Assembly: GCA_907163375.1 (NCBI GenBank)
Contig: CAJQUW010008939.1
Span: 1-64,000, forward strand
Length of the DNA stretch: 64,000 nucleotides
Reading direction: 5' to 3'
From: Prostheceraeus crozeri
Lineage: Eukaryota > Platyhelminthes > Polycladida > Euryleptidae
A program made the translations under genes and the position numbers. Shown one piece after another: positions 33,601-48,600 of the stretch. Numbering within the stretch: position 1 is the stretch's first letter; every line of letters starts with the position of its first letter. The notes below the pieces were generated by a model. That model was given only the letters and a program-made list of their open reading frames with translations. It was not told where the DNA came from and made no database searches.

Positions 33601-36600
33601 CCTAAATTAATCAATGATTCATTCCCCTCTCCTTCCTCGATTAGACTTGTGTTTTGATTGACCGCTCGTATTCTTTATTCATGAATGTGTTCCAATGTAT
33701 TCCTAATGTTTTCCAAAAGTTTTGGAAATAAGCATCTATTTAACGCTTTCATTCGGACAGTTTAAATTAGGTGCAGAACCAATTTGAATAGGCGCAAGAA
33801 GACACCCGCACAAATAAATGGGTATGAATCATACTATGCGCATGACAAAGCTCATGTAATTTTGCGCATGATTGTAGTATGATTATAGTATGAAATTTCC
33901 ATACATACACGTATAAGGTATGAGAATTTCACTCTTACATATTATTTATGAGCATGACACTCTATTATGTCATGTTGCGTATGATATCAGTATATTGTGA
34001 TATTTTCATACGCATGCAAATGGTATTAGAAAGCCATTCTGTGCTATCAGCTTTTTCAACGGACATCTCTCTTTAAATGCGTCAGTAGGTAAAGCTTTAA
34101 CCAGGGCTGTGGAGCCGGAGCCTTAAGGAGCCGATGGTTTTGGTCGGAGCCGGAGCCGATTTATCACTCCGGCTCCGGCTCCGATAGTTTGAGCTTTGAT
34201 ATAAATCTAGAATTTTGAAAGGTATTAATTGGCATCATAAAAAAATTAAATCATTTGAAATCTGAAGATATGTCTTTTAAGTATACCAATGATCTGTCTT
34301 CCACGATATCTTTCTTTGCAATTGCCGCCTTCTTTTGTATTATATGTATTATATTTACACACGTGTGTAATATTTTTTTATTACATATGTTTCGTAAGAC
34401 TAATTTCCATAGCTTTTAGTGACAACGTATTCTCCAAAATCCATTAATTTGAAGACTTGTTATATGCATGCTAACTAGATGATTGTAGATTCCTAGAGAC
34501 AAGTCGCCAGTCATTTATGTACACATTTCCAGTTCAGTCAGCAAAGATAATATAGCTACATTTCTTGTGCAATGTCTTAAATCTAATACGGTTACTATGT
34601 AGGTTACCATCTATCGGTATGGCTACTGGCATCTGTGACAATGCCAATTTCCTTAGATTGTATTGTAGGCTCTTATGCAGACCCCCCCCCCCCAACCTAC
34701 ATTTTTCAAAACAATCGATTATTCAATTTGATCAATTTCGATTGGAGGGATAACTCTTCACACTCACACGAATGACCTGACTACAAGTCCTCGCATGGCT
34801 ATAGGCTATAGCAATAAGCGACCCAGTCACTTCTAGTAGCGCCTTATTATTCTTAAGGTATCTCATTAACAATGAATTTCCTTTGACTTCAAAATTCAAA
34901 GGGTATATTTCAATACGAAAAAACCCGAAGGCAAATTACAATGTTGACTTGATGACGAAGTTTGCGACTATGACATCGCAATTACCCATGTAGATTTTTA
35001 CAACAGCACAGAATGCTTCACTCAAACCGGTGATGCTGAAACGGACATCCAATGGTGCTGCATCTTTTGACCAGAGAAAAATGGGGGGGAGGGCTGCACA
35101 AGAGCCGTATTGTGTAATAATATTTCCCCAAATTTCATAGACCTGTGGATTTCAAGAATTTTCATTATTATTTTTCCGTCTGTCAACACTTTATGCTGAT
35201 ATCATGTTGACTTATATGTAAACAATAAAAAAAGACTGAGACGCTCTCAATAAAGGCACCTTTTGACCTCCCTTTTCTATTGTCTGTGACATTAAACCGC
35301 ACGCGCATTCGAAATCTAGCAAAGTAGATGGGATTTCTGCTCGGTGCTCGCAGTCAAATTTTTATTATGCATTGCACCCTGCAACATGATGTGTGCTACT
35401 CCGAGTTCAGTTTCATCAGCCTAACCATCATCAGAGGAATAGTGGTAATATGTTATACATAAATTGAATATAATAATATACATGAATCATTGATGAATTA
35501 TTTAGTGCAACTTTACGCCATAATTAAAAATGCGAAATTAACATAATGTAAGTTAAGTCTTAACTTATTAAGTATGCTGCATAGAATTACAAAACTCGTC
35601 CTAAATTAGATATTTTAATTTTTTTAAGTATAATTTTCAATTCTACATTTCTAGACTACAATGCAATGAGACTATCTAAATTACAATTTCTACAGATGAT
35701 GAGTCGTGGGCTACCCACCGATCACATTATTCATGGACTAACAGACTACTGGATAAAGGCAATAACAAATAGCAATAACAACCTAAGCTAGCCTATATAC
35801 TTACTTTTACTTTCTCCTTTTAACGTCTGCTTTTCCTCCTTGGTGAGGGTTGGACGTGATGAGACTCTTCCAACGGGCGCGGTCCTGTGTGTCTTCCACT
35901 GTCAGCCTCAGCTCCTTCATGTCTTCCTGGATGGTCTGCAGCCATGATCTTCTTGGTCTGCCACGTGGCCTGGGACCTTCGACAGCCACGTTGAGCACGC
36001 GATGAATCGGCTCCTCCTCTGTCTTCCGTTTCACGTGCCCGAACCACCTCAACCTGCGTTCTCTGAGTACGACCTCCAGCTGTTTGAGACCGCACCTGCC
36101 TGCTACTTCAGCGCTATCAACTCGATCGGAGAGTGAGACACCGGTCATGTACCGCAGCATCCGTCTGTCAAACGAACGCAGTTGTTAGGCCAGGTGTTGT
36201 GTGAGGGCCCATGATTCGGCACCATAGAGCAGCACGGGTCTGATGCATGCGCTAAACACGTGTCCGCGGCATTTGAGTGGTACGTGTCGGTTCCTGAGGA
36301 GACTTGTCAGATCTTTCCATTTGCGCCATGCGGACGTAATTCTCGCTTGCACCGCTCGCTCTGATCCTCCTTTGCAGCTGAACACATCCCCGAGATAACA
36401 AAACTCTTTCACTACGTCGATCTCCACACCGTCTATCACACATCTTTCATCTTCGTCGGTACTCCTTGCGTTGTTTACACACATCGAACACTGGAAGTTT
36501 GTGACGCCTGTGAGAGAATTCAGTCCACTGCAGCGTTTGTGACACCACTTATCACAGCTTTGGCAGAGAATAGAGTTGGCACCTACGCCGCGACCGCATA

Positions 36601-39600
36601 CACCACAAGGAAACCTTCTTGATTGAAGAGGATAAGATTCTTCGCTGCCACTGATCAACATCTTCGTCTTTTGGATATTCACTTTCAAACCTTTGCTTTC
36701 CATGTCCTCCTTCCATTTCTTGAACATTTCTTCCACTTCTTCCTTGCTCCCGCCTGTAAGGACCAGGTCATCTGCGTACAACATCTCCATCAATCCTCCC
36801 TTTCTGTGATCTTTCGTAGCTTCTTCCTATATCTTTCGTAGCCTATATACACTTTAATATTCAATAAAGCAATGATATCTTTATTGATACGGTATATTTG
36901 GCTATATAGCCTATACCCTTTCCATGTTCGAGTAGATACAGGCCCTATAAGCTATGTAGAGGCATACGCTATCCAGTTTCATATTCAAGCTTTGTTAAAA
37001 AGCTTATACTAATATTCGGCCCCTGTGACGGCTAATGAGGTATATCATCGTCACTCATGTGGTCTTACTTAATGTAGCCTCGTAGTAGACAGCGTGGTTG
37101 CAGGCTAGGCCAATTTATATTTAGCCAGTGCGGGAGATCTTTATCTAATTTAACCAATCCAGGCTATAGCTTTATTTTATCTTTCAGAGATAATCAATTC
37201 ATGCAAAAATATATGACAAGTATGTTATTTATCATTATATTAGGCTATTATCATTTTTATTATTAACTTAAGTAGTTGCTTGTCAATGAAAACTAATTTG
37301 ATGATTGTAGCAAGCCTCTAAAGGCCACACCGTTATCCAAAAAACCCGTTCAACGGATCCAGGATAACCAGCATAGATAGAACCTGAATTTGAAGCCGGA
37401 GCCTTTCACATCAGTGTCGTGGAGCCGGAGCCGATGAGATAACGCATCGGCTCCACAGCCCTGGCTTTAACCTCCGTGCCTTTTTCATCGGAGAGACTTG
37501 GAAAATCAGTGAAAATGATTTTGTACAAACACGATTGATATGTTCGGTTTGGGAATGTTTGTCATTGGTCTTCAGTAACACCTTACTACAGTACATACAT
37601 TATTCATTGTTCGTCTTTCAGAGAAGCTCAAAAATTGCAGTTGAAAAATTTTCTCAATGCGGTTACAACTCCGGTAGATGAAAATTCTCTTGAAGATTCA
37701 AGCCAATCGGAGAATCAGAATACCTCCTACTTGTCTTCAATGACCGATGTGCAGTCATTTTTTGTGGCTATAACAGAGGACAATGGGGATGGGCGCTTGT
37801 TTGTCAAATCTTCCTCAGAATTAATCAAATGCTCTTTGCATTTTATGCCTTTGAATCCTGCCAATCATTTTCATGGTAAGATTTTAAATCCTTTTTTATG
37901 AAAGTGAGACCCGTTTACTCAGAAAGACTCATTTTTTTCTGAAAAGTTTCAATTTCTAACCAGTGGCCATTCATAAATCACGTGATGCGAAAATGCTTAA
38001 TTTTTAACCCCTATATTCCCTTGCCTTGCCAACATCTAACCAAATAAAAGTAAGAACCTCTTCTCATTTGATGCATTACCTAATATTTGCTAGCGGAACT
38101 ATGTTTCTTCTGTAAAACTTATCTCAGACCTCGGTTAAAATATCCTATATTGCTGTCGGATTCGAATTAATACCACCATGTATTTAATTTGTATACTGGC
38201 CCTAATGTAGTTAAATTGTTTGCTTCAATAGTATAGTGTCATTTAAATAAACCTTCTTCAGAATGTAGAGGTACATGTTCAAATTCAGTTCGTTTCAAAT
38301 ATGCATAGACCCATCGCTTTCGAATACCTCCAGCGTGTGACGACTTCTTGCAACGTCAATGTGAGGCGTGCGTCGTTTCTATTAATAGTCTATTACTGTT
38401 CCAAATGCCTGCGCTCGATTGCTTTTGAGACGACGGCCGCTCCACCGTTGTTTCTATCATTTCGGCTTGATATCAGTCGACATCTCGTGATGAAGAAGAG
38501 AAGCCCACCCTTCACTGATGATGTTTCGTGATAATATCTCCAACCCCCCTCCCCCTCTATGCCATCACATGATTTATAAATGGCCCCTAAGCAGTTTATT
38601 GTGATAGCGTCACAAACGTTTCGACCACCAGTCTTAGTTGAGGTGTGGTAAAGTCAAACATTCATGTGTAGTAGATATTTACACAGTCATTTCGTAGAGA
38701 AAACATGCACTAGCGCGATGGACATAGCAAGAGTCAGCTAGCATAGAAATCGGAAAGTGATAAAAGAAATACTAGAAAATGGCTTTTGAAATATCATCTG
38801 GCAATGGTTTTCGATGCTATTTTGCTGTTAATAGGTTTTAGTGATGATTAACCAATTTTGTTGACTTTTTGATTCAAATATCATATGCCAATTTGTCGTA
38901 CCATGTTAGATCTGTTCGGAGAAGTCCATATGTGGTGCAAGCTTCGTGTCGTTGTCTTTGCTCGTACATTTCTGAACAAGGGTAGCTACAGCGTCACGTC
39001 AAATAGGGTTTTTTATCCAAGGGAAGTTATATTGACCCATCGTGTACGAATTGTTGCGGGGTTCATTAAGCAATCCATTTTTAATGAAGAGAGGTACGAG
39101 TGCTTACGAATACACGGTGCTCGTATTCATGAACTTCCATACGCGATCCGAATTTTTTCGATTTCTTTATTGTGAGACATTCGTCAGTAAAACGAGGATT
39201 CTTATTATTTTAGAAATAGTTCGTCAGTCACGTTCTGTCATCGTCGCTGGAGGGACAATGCAACCAGTTTCAGAATTCTCTGATCAGCTGTTTAAGGCTG
39301 CTGGCTGCATGGATGATGAAATAACGAAGTTCTCTTGCGGACATGTCATTTCTAGTCAACAACTTTCATTGGTTGCTCTCAGTCACGGCTTCAAATGTCG
39401 TCCTTTCACCTTCAACTTTTCACAACGAAGCAAGCCAGAGATGATGGATGAATGTGGACACACTATCAAGCAGATAGCTCAATTGATTCCGGGTAAGTAC
39501 CTTATTCCAAATATTTCAAAGATTAAGAGGAATACCAATTTGCTGTCTAGTTCCTTCAAGATGTCTTCGTGGAGAAAGCTGAAATTAATTGGAATTGATT

Positions 39601-42600
39601 TGTTTGTAAAACTAGCTTGGCATTCCTTACTTTTGAATTGCATGTTTTTACAATTACCGGTATCTGCTAGCCATATACAGTGTCCATTATTTCCAAGTTT
39701 CAGTAGTTCAACAGCAGTTTTTTGGATATCAAGGTTATCTGATTGGATAATCATGTTCGCTCAAAGTACTCAATTTTCTTGGATAGTGTTCATTACTAGA
39801 AGAATGCACTGATGATAACACACTAAATCCCTGTGTTAAATTTCTGGGAAAATGCTTGGTTGGGTGAAGGTAATTGTAAGTATGCCAAAAACATTATAAA
39901 TTACAAATATATATCATTTTTTAAACAGCTCGGCTAGATCTTCATGACATTTTCTGCAGAATTTTATTATGTTGCCCACGAAACTACTGACCTTTTTTAA
40001 TGAGTGCAGTAATGTCATAGTGACCTTGAGTCAAGTATACATCTACAAGTACAATACAAGTACACAGTATTTCTTGTACAGATTCATTACCATCAAGCTT
40101 TTAGCTGCATCGTATTAATGCATGAGTATTGAAAACTGGAGAGCAATTATTACAGAAGGCGTATAAATTAGTGTAAATAGCAGATTAAATACCGATTAAT
40201 TTAATATGGGCTTCTTCTGGGCAGCCATATGGGCATGATCTGGGAGAAACGGGAACCTCGCCCATGTAGGCTTTTCCAGTAGGCAAGGACGGAGGAGCTT
40301 ATAAAGTGACGATCATGGTATCTCAGCGTGAAGTGCAGAATTAAATGATGCAGTAATTAATTTGGCACTGCAATAGTTTCATGAGGGATCTATTTAGAAA
40401 TATCGTAAGTGGAAAATATCGCATTTAAAAACATCTTAACATTAAAGATATCGTAAATAAATTCGAATAGCCTAAGTACAGAAGATGAAGATGATGATAT
40501 CTATGTTTCCCTCACAATCAATCATGACATCTCGCAACAGGTCTTATAAGCTCTTCCACTGATTTGAACAGATTCTCTCTTCTATAGCTACCCGTACAGA
40601 AAAAATTGGTATGAATCATACTATGAAACATAGTATGAAACAGACGTATGTAACATAGTATGAAACATGCTATGGACATGTAACGCTCTGTCAGGCCATA
40701 CCCTGGCATACGTATGATTCATACTATGACTTAACATAGTATGAAACTTAGTATGAAGCATACCCTAAATCATACTCAGCAAAATCATACTATGAAACAT
40801 ACCATGAAAAATCATATACGTATTCATACCAGACACACTGTGAAAACGTAGTATGAATCATAGTATGGAACATTGGTATGAAGCATACTATGAAACATAC
40901 TATGAACATGTAACGCTCTGTCGGGCCATACCCTAACATACGTACGATTCATACTATGACTTTACATAGTATGAATCATATTATGAAAATAGTATGCATG
41001 CTGTGAAAACACTGATGCTGTGGGCACACGCTGTGAAAACATAATGTGAAACATAGTATGGAACAGACATACAAAACATAGTATGAGACGTACTAAGAGC
41101 ATGTAACGCGTTGTCGTGCCATACGCATGAATCATACAAAGAAACATACTATGAAAATAGGTACGTATACTCATCCTAAACACACGTGAGTTTTCAGAGT
41201 ATGTTCCTGACATAAAAATGCAACATATATGCATACAGCAGTATATCGTACGAAGGAATATCATACATAGCACATATGTTTTGATGTTGTACATATATTC
41301 TATAACAGCATGAATTCATTATTATATGCACCACTTATCATATGAATAATAACATGCATTCTGTATTCAATATGTCGTATTTTAATCTGAAAGGGAACAA
41401 AGTCAAAAGCACCTTGTCTCTCCGGTAACTTGTCAAATGTAGCAAGTCAACTGATTTAGATAGAGAACATATCATGAGGGAGACAGCTATTAGCATCATT
41501 TTAAGATCAAAATAATTACAATTTCTCATACGTTAAAATCACATATGTGGCATTCATTTGTTATAACACACGAACGACGTACCCATTTGATCAAAGATAG
41601 ACATTTTTGTATGATTTTTTAAAATCGAAGTTCGAGTGAAGAGGACGGTACCATAAACCCTTAAGCAGAAGATAAAAAAAAGAAAGTGAACCAACTCGTT
41701 AGCATTCAGTAACATAAACAATCTTAAAAGAATCCGTTGCCGTTACCTGTAATGCAAGCAGCTAATAATAATGCTCCCACGTCAAGACAGTGTGAAGTTA
41801 ATTGTTTTGACGTTCATGCAAGTTCATTTATGCTTTCAATGGAAATAAACTAATGCTTATTATTAGAGAAGTGAAAGGAACCAGGAGCCTTCTGAGTTAG
41901 ACTGGACAACCCTGATGGGCATGATGGAAAACTTCAGATACAATGATACACTAATAAAAGAATTATACACGTTTATGATAAGGTGGCAATTTCTCAAGCC
42001 ATAATAGGAAAGATAAATAATCAAAATAAATATGAACAATATTTTTCGAAACTAATTGTATTAGCTTTTATTACTTTCATGAATCATGTTTGATAGAATT
42101 TCTTATCTTAAATGTGTTGGTGTTCAAAATAGCGCTTAATCAATGGCAACTCAAGGAAATTATATTAGTCAAACTTTCATATTTAACTTTCAGATTACTC
42201 AAAAATGGACTTTCAAATTTTTACTGACATTGTAGAGATCCACAATACACATGAGACTTTTCAAAAGTAAACTCGTTGAATCACTAATTCTTTGAGCAAA
42301 AGACAGCTACAAGACACGTTATCATTTCGTTTGAACAAGAATAATACCTGCTCTTATATGCATGGTAATCGTTAATCAAATTCCTATGATATCATCATGT
42401 TATGTAAAAAAATGCATGTAGGTCATGCAATTATGAGATGAGAAGGATCCAACTCGATGAATTCTTGGTTAGACTAAATATACATAAATGAATCATTTAT
42501 GCATTAAAAATAAAACAAAATCGATGTGTTGGGCATCATCAGTAGGTTTTCACTATCATTTTCAAAACACGTTGAAATATTGTGGAGATACTGTGGAAGC

Positions 42601-45600
42601 TCCATAAATATCATTATTGCATTAATAATCATAGGAAAACAATGAGTAATATTTCAGAATTGCATGCATTAAGTATCATAAAAATCGATAAAATGAGTTT
42701 GATAAAATCGTCTCACATGAAATTTTCAGCTTGTAGCAAAGACGTTTTGCATAAAGTATCTGAAAAGCATGAACAACATATACATATAAATGAAAGAATT
42801 TCATTATCACAAGAATCAGAACTATTGACGAATTCGTTATCTGCAAATAATGTCATTATATGCTAGCAAAATAGTTATTTAATACTAGACAAAGATAATT
42901 AAATGAAAAATAATTATTTCCAATGACCTGAGATAAAAATGGGTACGTCATTCATCAGGAAGTTGAACAGCAACATTATGAACATTATGAAACATATTCA
43001 ACGAAAGTTATATTTGATATCACTCATTAATTCTGTATAGATGACTGATAATCACCAGCATCATTCAGCATGGGTACAAAATTCGGGTTACGCATCAAAC
43101 ATCATAGTAGAAAAAATTGTCGCTACCCAACATAGATTACTCCTACACAATAACATGTAGTGTGTGTATACGGTATGAATTTAAATAATCAATTATGACT
43201 ATGTTTCACAGTATGTTAATACATACGCATGCGCTATTCATATTTATGCATACTATGTTTCATAGCATGTTTATACACACATGCATTATTCATACTTGTA
43301 CATACTATGTTTCATAGCATGTTATTACATACGTATGTGTTGTCATACTATTTTTCATACCTTTTCATACTATGATTCATACGGACTTATTTCTGTACGG
43401 GTAGCATAGATATGTACTGTAGATCTTCTTGCAATAGCGTCTTCCTTTGAGAAAAATTGTTCACGATATTTTTCATGTACGATGTTTTCAATGAAAGCCT
43501 CATGAAGACATGTGTTGTCAAAAAAATTGCACGAATTAACCAAATAATCTGTTGCGGTCGAAATCTGGGTATAATAGTTTTTCTTTATCTATGGTAAACT
43601 AAAAACAAATATGTAGCGTTCATATAAGGCTCACCCATAGCATAAATATCACCTAGCCATATTACTTCAAAGAGCAATATTAACTTTTGATACCGAAAAA
43701 GAGTTCCGGCTTGCGGTCAAAATGACCGCTTGCTCTTTTTAGTGCAAGAGACTTGAACATAATTCTTATCTATCGAATTGAAGCATCAGTTCATCTGTTG
43801 CTACAGCTGATATAATTTGTGCCCTTTGACATCTTTGCAGGAGGAATGGTCATCTTCCTACCATCATACGATTATCTATCAAAGACTTTAGCTCATTGGG
43901 AGAACACAGGACTGATCAAACAGATATCGTCCATAAAAAGTATATTCCGTGAGCCCAAACAATCGACACTGGTCGAAAATGTATTATCTTCATTCAATGC
44001 AGCATTATCAACTCGAAACTCTCATCCATGTAACGGAGCCATCCTCCTTTGTGTAGTTGGTGGGAAGATGAGCGAAGGCATCAATTTCAGCGATGATTTG
44101 GGTCGATGTGTTGTCGTTATTGGTTTACCGTACGCTAATCCAAGAGATCCAATTCTAATGGAGAAAATGCGATATCTTGATGTCAACTGTGGAGGTAGTA
44201 TTTTTTCCATTGAACTACAAAAAAGAGCATATTTTGTAAATAGTATATTGATTTTAGAAATATCATCGGAGAAACGAAAATTTGCCCTATAACCTTGTTG
44301 CATGTGCAGTTCAATCTCGCTTAACGTTCATTCGGCTATAATAGGTTCTTAGTCAAGATGGTCGTTTTACAAATTGACAAGGAAACGTTTTAATAAACGT
44401 TGCAGGGAAAGGATTCGAATTGAAATTTTAATAACCGAGACGTTCTCATCAACAAGTTTTAGCCAAAAGCTTAATTGCCTCTGGGAGTTAAGGCAGGCTT
44501 TCAAGCTATCAGAGGCTGTTGATTTTCCAGACAATATATGGGCAGAAATGAAGGTTTTAGATGTTGCTGAGAACGGTGCAAGTTATCTAAATTTCTATTC
44601 GAGACTTTCCCTGGGACAGTTTTTCCAAGACGATTTGACTAGACACCTTAAATTAAAGTAAAACAATAATCCAGATATAGAAATTTTTATTTGTCCAATA
44701 TTCATGTCCAGGGTGAGTAAAAAATTGTTATTTGCTTTTAATGCGATATCTATTATAAGTTGCAATAAAATGCAGCAAAAAATGGTTATAAAGATGGTCA
44801 AACCTGCTACTTGCAAGTCGTGCTTAGAACAGCGACTCAAATTGAGCACCTTCCTGCTGAATGCAAAGAGAGCAGCGTCGAACAAATGAGTCATAGGCCT
44901 TGCGACAGGCGTCGGATGTAAAAGTAGTCATTTCCTCTCGAGGCTGTCCGTTCCCTCGTATTTCTTGGCAGTCGCGCATACACTCGGTTTCTTAACGCTC
45001 ACCTGAGGAAGAAGTCGCAGACAGTAACGTCTGGAGAACGGGATGGCCATTCAACGGGTCCTCTTCGACCAATCCACCGACCCGTCAGAATTCGTCGAGG
45101 ATTCTTCGGGATGCGTTGCTGTTGTGGGGAGGGGGGTTCCGTCCTGTTGATAGCATCTGTTCTGGCTTTCTTTCCGTTGTAAGAATAGGAATAACATGTC
45201 TCAGATTGCAGTACCTGTCGCTGTTTATTGTTTGCTCACTGATGTCCTAACTCAGCACTCCAGCATGGTCTATCATGGCCCATACAGTGACGGATCTCCG
45301 GTCATGAAACCTTTCGACGAAAACTTATTCACAGTCCCGTTCACATGGAATTCAGCTTCGTCGGAAAACACTATTCGGAGATGGAATTTAGGATGGTGGT
45401 CACGTTGTTCAGAAATCCATTGACAAAATTCGAGACGTCGGTCGTGATCGTATTCAGAGAGTTCCTGGACGAAGGTTGGCTTATAGGGATGACAATTTTT
45501 CTTGTGAAGACAAAGAACGATGCTACTTTGAGAAACTGCCAGCGTGTTACCATACATTTTCCACTAATCATTCACACAAACTGTAAAATAAGTGGCACAA

Positions 45601-48600
45601 CTGATTTCTAAGGATGCACACAGCTATTGCCCTATGTTTACGCAGAAGTCTATGGTTTGTGTAATCAAAATAATGTCAGTATCGTACAAATGTGCAGATT
45701 TCCATGACAACGAATATTCAAAACATAGACATGTATGAATGTCATGAAAGCTGCAAAATTAGTGTCACAAACTACATTGTTACTTAGTAAGTAGAGTTGT
45801 CAGCCGATATTTCACCTGTCATTTTTCCATGAAAGTCGTTTTATATATATCCAATTCCAAATTAGACGGCCTTAATTACCATGATTAAGGCCGTCTGATT
45901 TGCTATGTAATACCATTGAGGTAGGAGCATTTCACCGTCCATTTTCGCATTCCCAGTGAAAATGACATTGAAGTGATTCCTATGGTTCACAATTTGGACT
46001 CGCAGATATCTCAAGCTTTACATACTTCAATGTTCTGAGCTGCATGGGCTATGTAGAAAATTATCACAGATTTGAGTCTTTTGCAGATCAAAATCTTGGA
46101 TTTTTGATGTCATAGATTTTAGGTTCATGAACAATGCATATATTACCTTTCAAATGATCAGCCTAAATCGTCTGGCGCTACGCGCCGACGATTAAGGCTG
46201 TCATTTGAAAGGTAATATATCTTCATTAACTACATTTACTCATAAACTACATTCATTAAAATTAATTTTTGAGGTCAACAATGTAATAATACAGTTCAGA
46301 TATCTGAACCGCAATATGCTGACATTGAACGTCAAACGTCCGACATTGTTGCCCTCAAAAATCCATGTTAATGTGATGCTGTCACTTGTACACTGTAAGT
46401 TGTCAACTTCTCGCGCTTTACATGGTTGCCTGATAATTTTGAAGTTTTTGCAATCCGTGCCCACTGACTGGAATATCGCTGAGGTGAAAGAAAAGAGGTC
46501 GAAACATGTCTTATGGTTCATGTGAGAAGGCATTCAGTGATATCATCTTCATCCACGAATATGGATTCAACATCTGGACCACGAGGACTCAAGGCTGGTG
46601 GTCGCCTCAATGAGAAAGGGCAGTGCGTGTAGTTGAAAGATAGAGGGAGAAGAATTCTATAGTTTTTAGCTCTTTTTCCCATCCTGCTTTGGACTCTTCA
46701 CTTTATGTTTGTCGAAGGAAAATGACGAGACTTGGAATTTTTTCAGCGAAGTAATTTCGAGGATTTCATCTTCCTCGTTTGTGACAATGCTCTCCTTCAC
46801 ACACGGATTGAAGTCACTCCCGAGATATTGCCCCTCTCCAAACATGATAGAAAAGGCCATATCATGCGTAAAAATTTAACAAAGCGAAAACTGACGGATC
46901 ATCGCATCCAGTCGATCTTCAGTGGTCATTGACATCGAATGATTACAGCAGTTTGAGGAAGCACCAGGGATGCGGAGTCTTATCATTTTGATAGGAAACC
47001 GACTCCGGGTGCAAGTATATAAGCTTAGCTCTAGTAACCTACATCATAGATCATTATAGGCTTACCTGAGGCTGATTTTAGTGATCATTGATGTATCAGA
47101 TCAATCCTTTTCTATGAAAGTTCACCAACTTTGCACATCACTAGTTGGTGTGTGCTTCACACGGTTTCTCTCCAGTTTCTACTGGGCAGGAAATTCCCCT
47201 TCTCCAAAAAATGTGAGTACACTTTCGAGTTTAATATGCGCTTTGGAGGTGCCATCACACACGATTGTCATTAGGGTAAGAGGTAATGTTCTCAAACAAA
47301 TTAAGGCTTTACTTTTGTCTCCGATGTGACATTCGGTGCATATGTGTGATCGAGGCTAGGAAGGATTGTCTTCTCTACTAAATCACCGAGTGAGACGACA
47401 ATCCTTCTTCACTATCACGGTTCATTCCCTCAACTATCATAAGCTTTGCATGTACTGCTGTCTCTGTACTTTTGTTTGACTGAGAAAGTTGACATCAAAA
47501 CAGTGACAGCTATGCACGAGGATCAATAATTTGTTTGAATTATATTTCGGGTCTAGTTATAGGCCATAGGACTCTGATTCCAGCAAAAATGATAGGGCTC
47601 CGGGACTCCGACTCCGCATCCCTGGTTTGCCTACAAGATTTACGTTTAATTGCTATTTTCGCGATAATCGACGTCGATCATGATAGAAAAAGGCTGAAGA
47701 TGGTTGCCTGTAGCGGCTGAAAGGCCTCGCCAATAAAGAGAAATCGACGACATCGATCGTTTTTGGCTTCCCTCTCACGAAAAGTTACAATGCCTGGCCC
47801 TCTCTTCTGTGAAAAAAGTTTTTTGACTCACCCTGTATAGACCTGCATATACATGAAACTGAAAGCACTCGTGTAATAACGCACACAGGCATACGGACAG
47901 ATGTACCGTGTAAAATAGCCAAGGTAATATAGAACTTGAAAATTCTTGCAAATATTCTCTATAATACATGTGCAGAAGTCATTGTTCCTCCTAAGTTTAT
48001 TCATGCCAGTCATGCAGAGGAGTGACTCATCTTTCTCGAATAAGATGTATCATTGATAGATCGGTTGTTATGCTGACATCGATGTCAACTAATTTATAAC
48101 CGATTTAGATTTGTACAGTATATAGGGTGTCGAACGACCTGGGAACGTCAGAGAACTTTGATATTTATCATGGAAAATAGAAAATTGCTTGCTACTTTGA
48201 AAATACAAACGGCAAAATAAAAATTTCGCGCTCCGTTCTTTTTTTATATGATGATCCTTTCAGCGCTTCTGTTTCAGATTCCTGCTTTGTGTTCGGTGAC
48301 TATGGTAGGCTAAGTGTTTGCTTTGTTGATTGTTGCAATTGTTATAACATGGCACGGAGAGTTGCTAAAGCAATTGAAGAAGTTGAATGAACTGAAGTCA
48401 AAAGAATAACAAAAATGGTGAAGATACAACAGGCCAAACTCTTGTTGGCGGAGACCAAACTCATGCAGGCCAAGAAAGTGAAGATTGGTTTTGGTTCAAA
48501 GCAAGTCATAAAGGAAGCTAAAAAGCTAATGATAATGACAAAGACACTTTTATAAACAGTATAGGGACAGTCTTGTGGCTGTGGCAGAAAATTTGCAAGA

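Larger units (their letters stand above)
34102..37463. mobile_element. hAT-type non-autonomous element with 8-bp target duplication
   Basis: The ends are CAGGGCTGTGGAGCCGGAGC (34102) and, in reverse complement at 37463, CAGGGCTGTGGAGCCGATGC. An exact duplication GCTTTAAC lies at 34094-34101 and 37464-37471. GGAGCCGGAGCC-type repeats crowd both ends. It has no transposase of its own and contains a later LINE insertion (35801-36838). It lies in the second DDX11 intron. Confidence 0.92.

Noticed and set aside
46480..46525. Hammerhead-like GTCGAAACATGTC string
   Set aside because: The GAAAC-ATGTC part is present, but no CTGATGA and no convincing stem I or II precede it.
47081..47329. Frame whose 58-residue end is identical in the MITE at 56162-56485
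   Set aside because: Identity follows from near-identical nucleotide sequence of two MITE copies. No start context or domain suggests coding.
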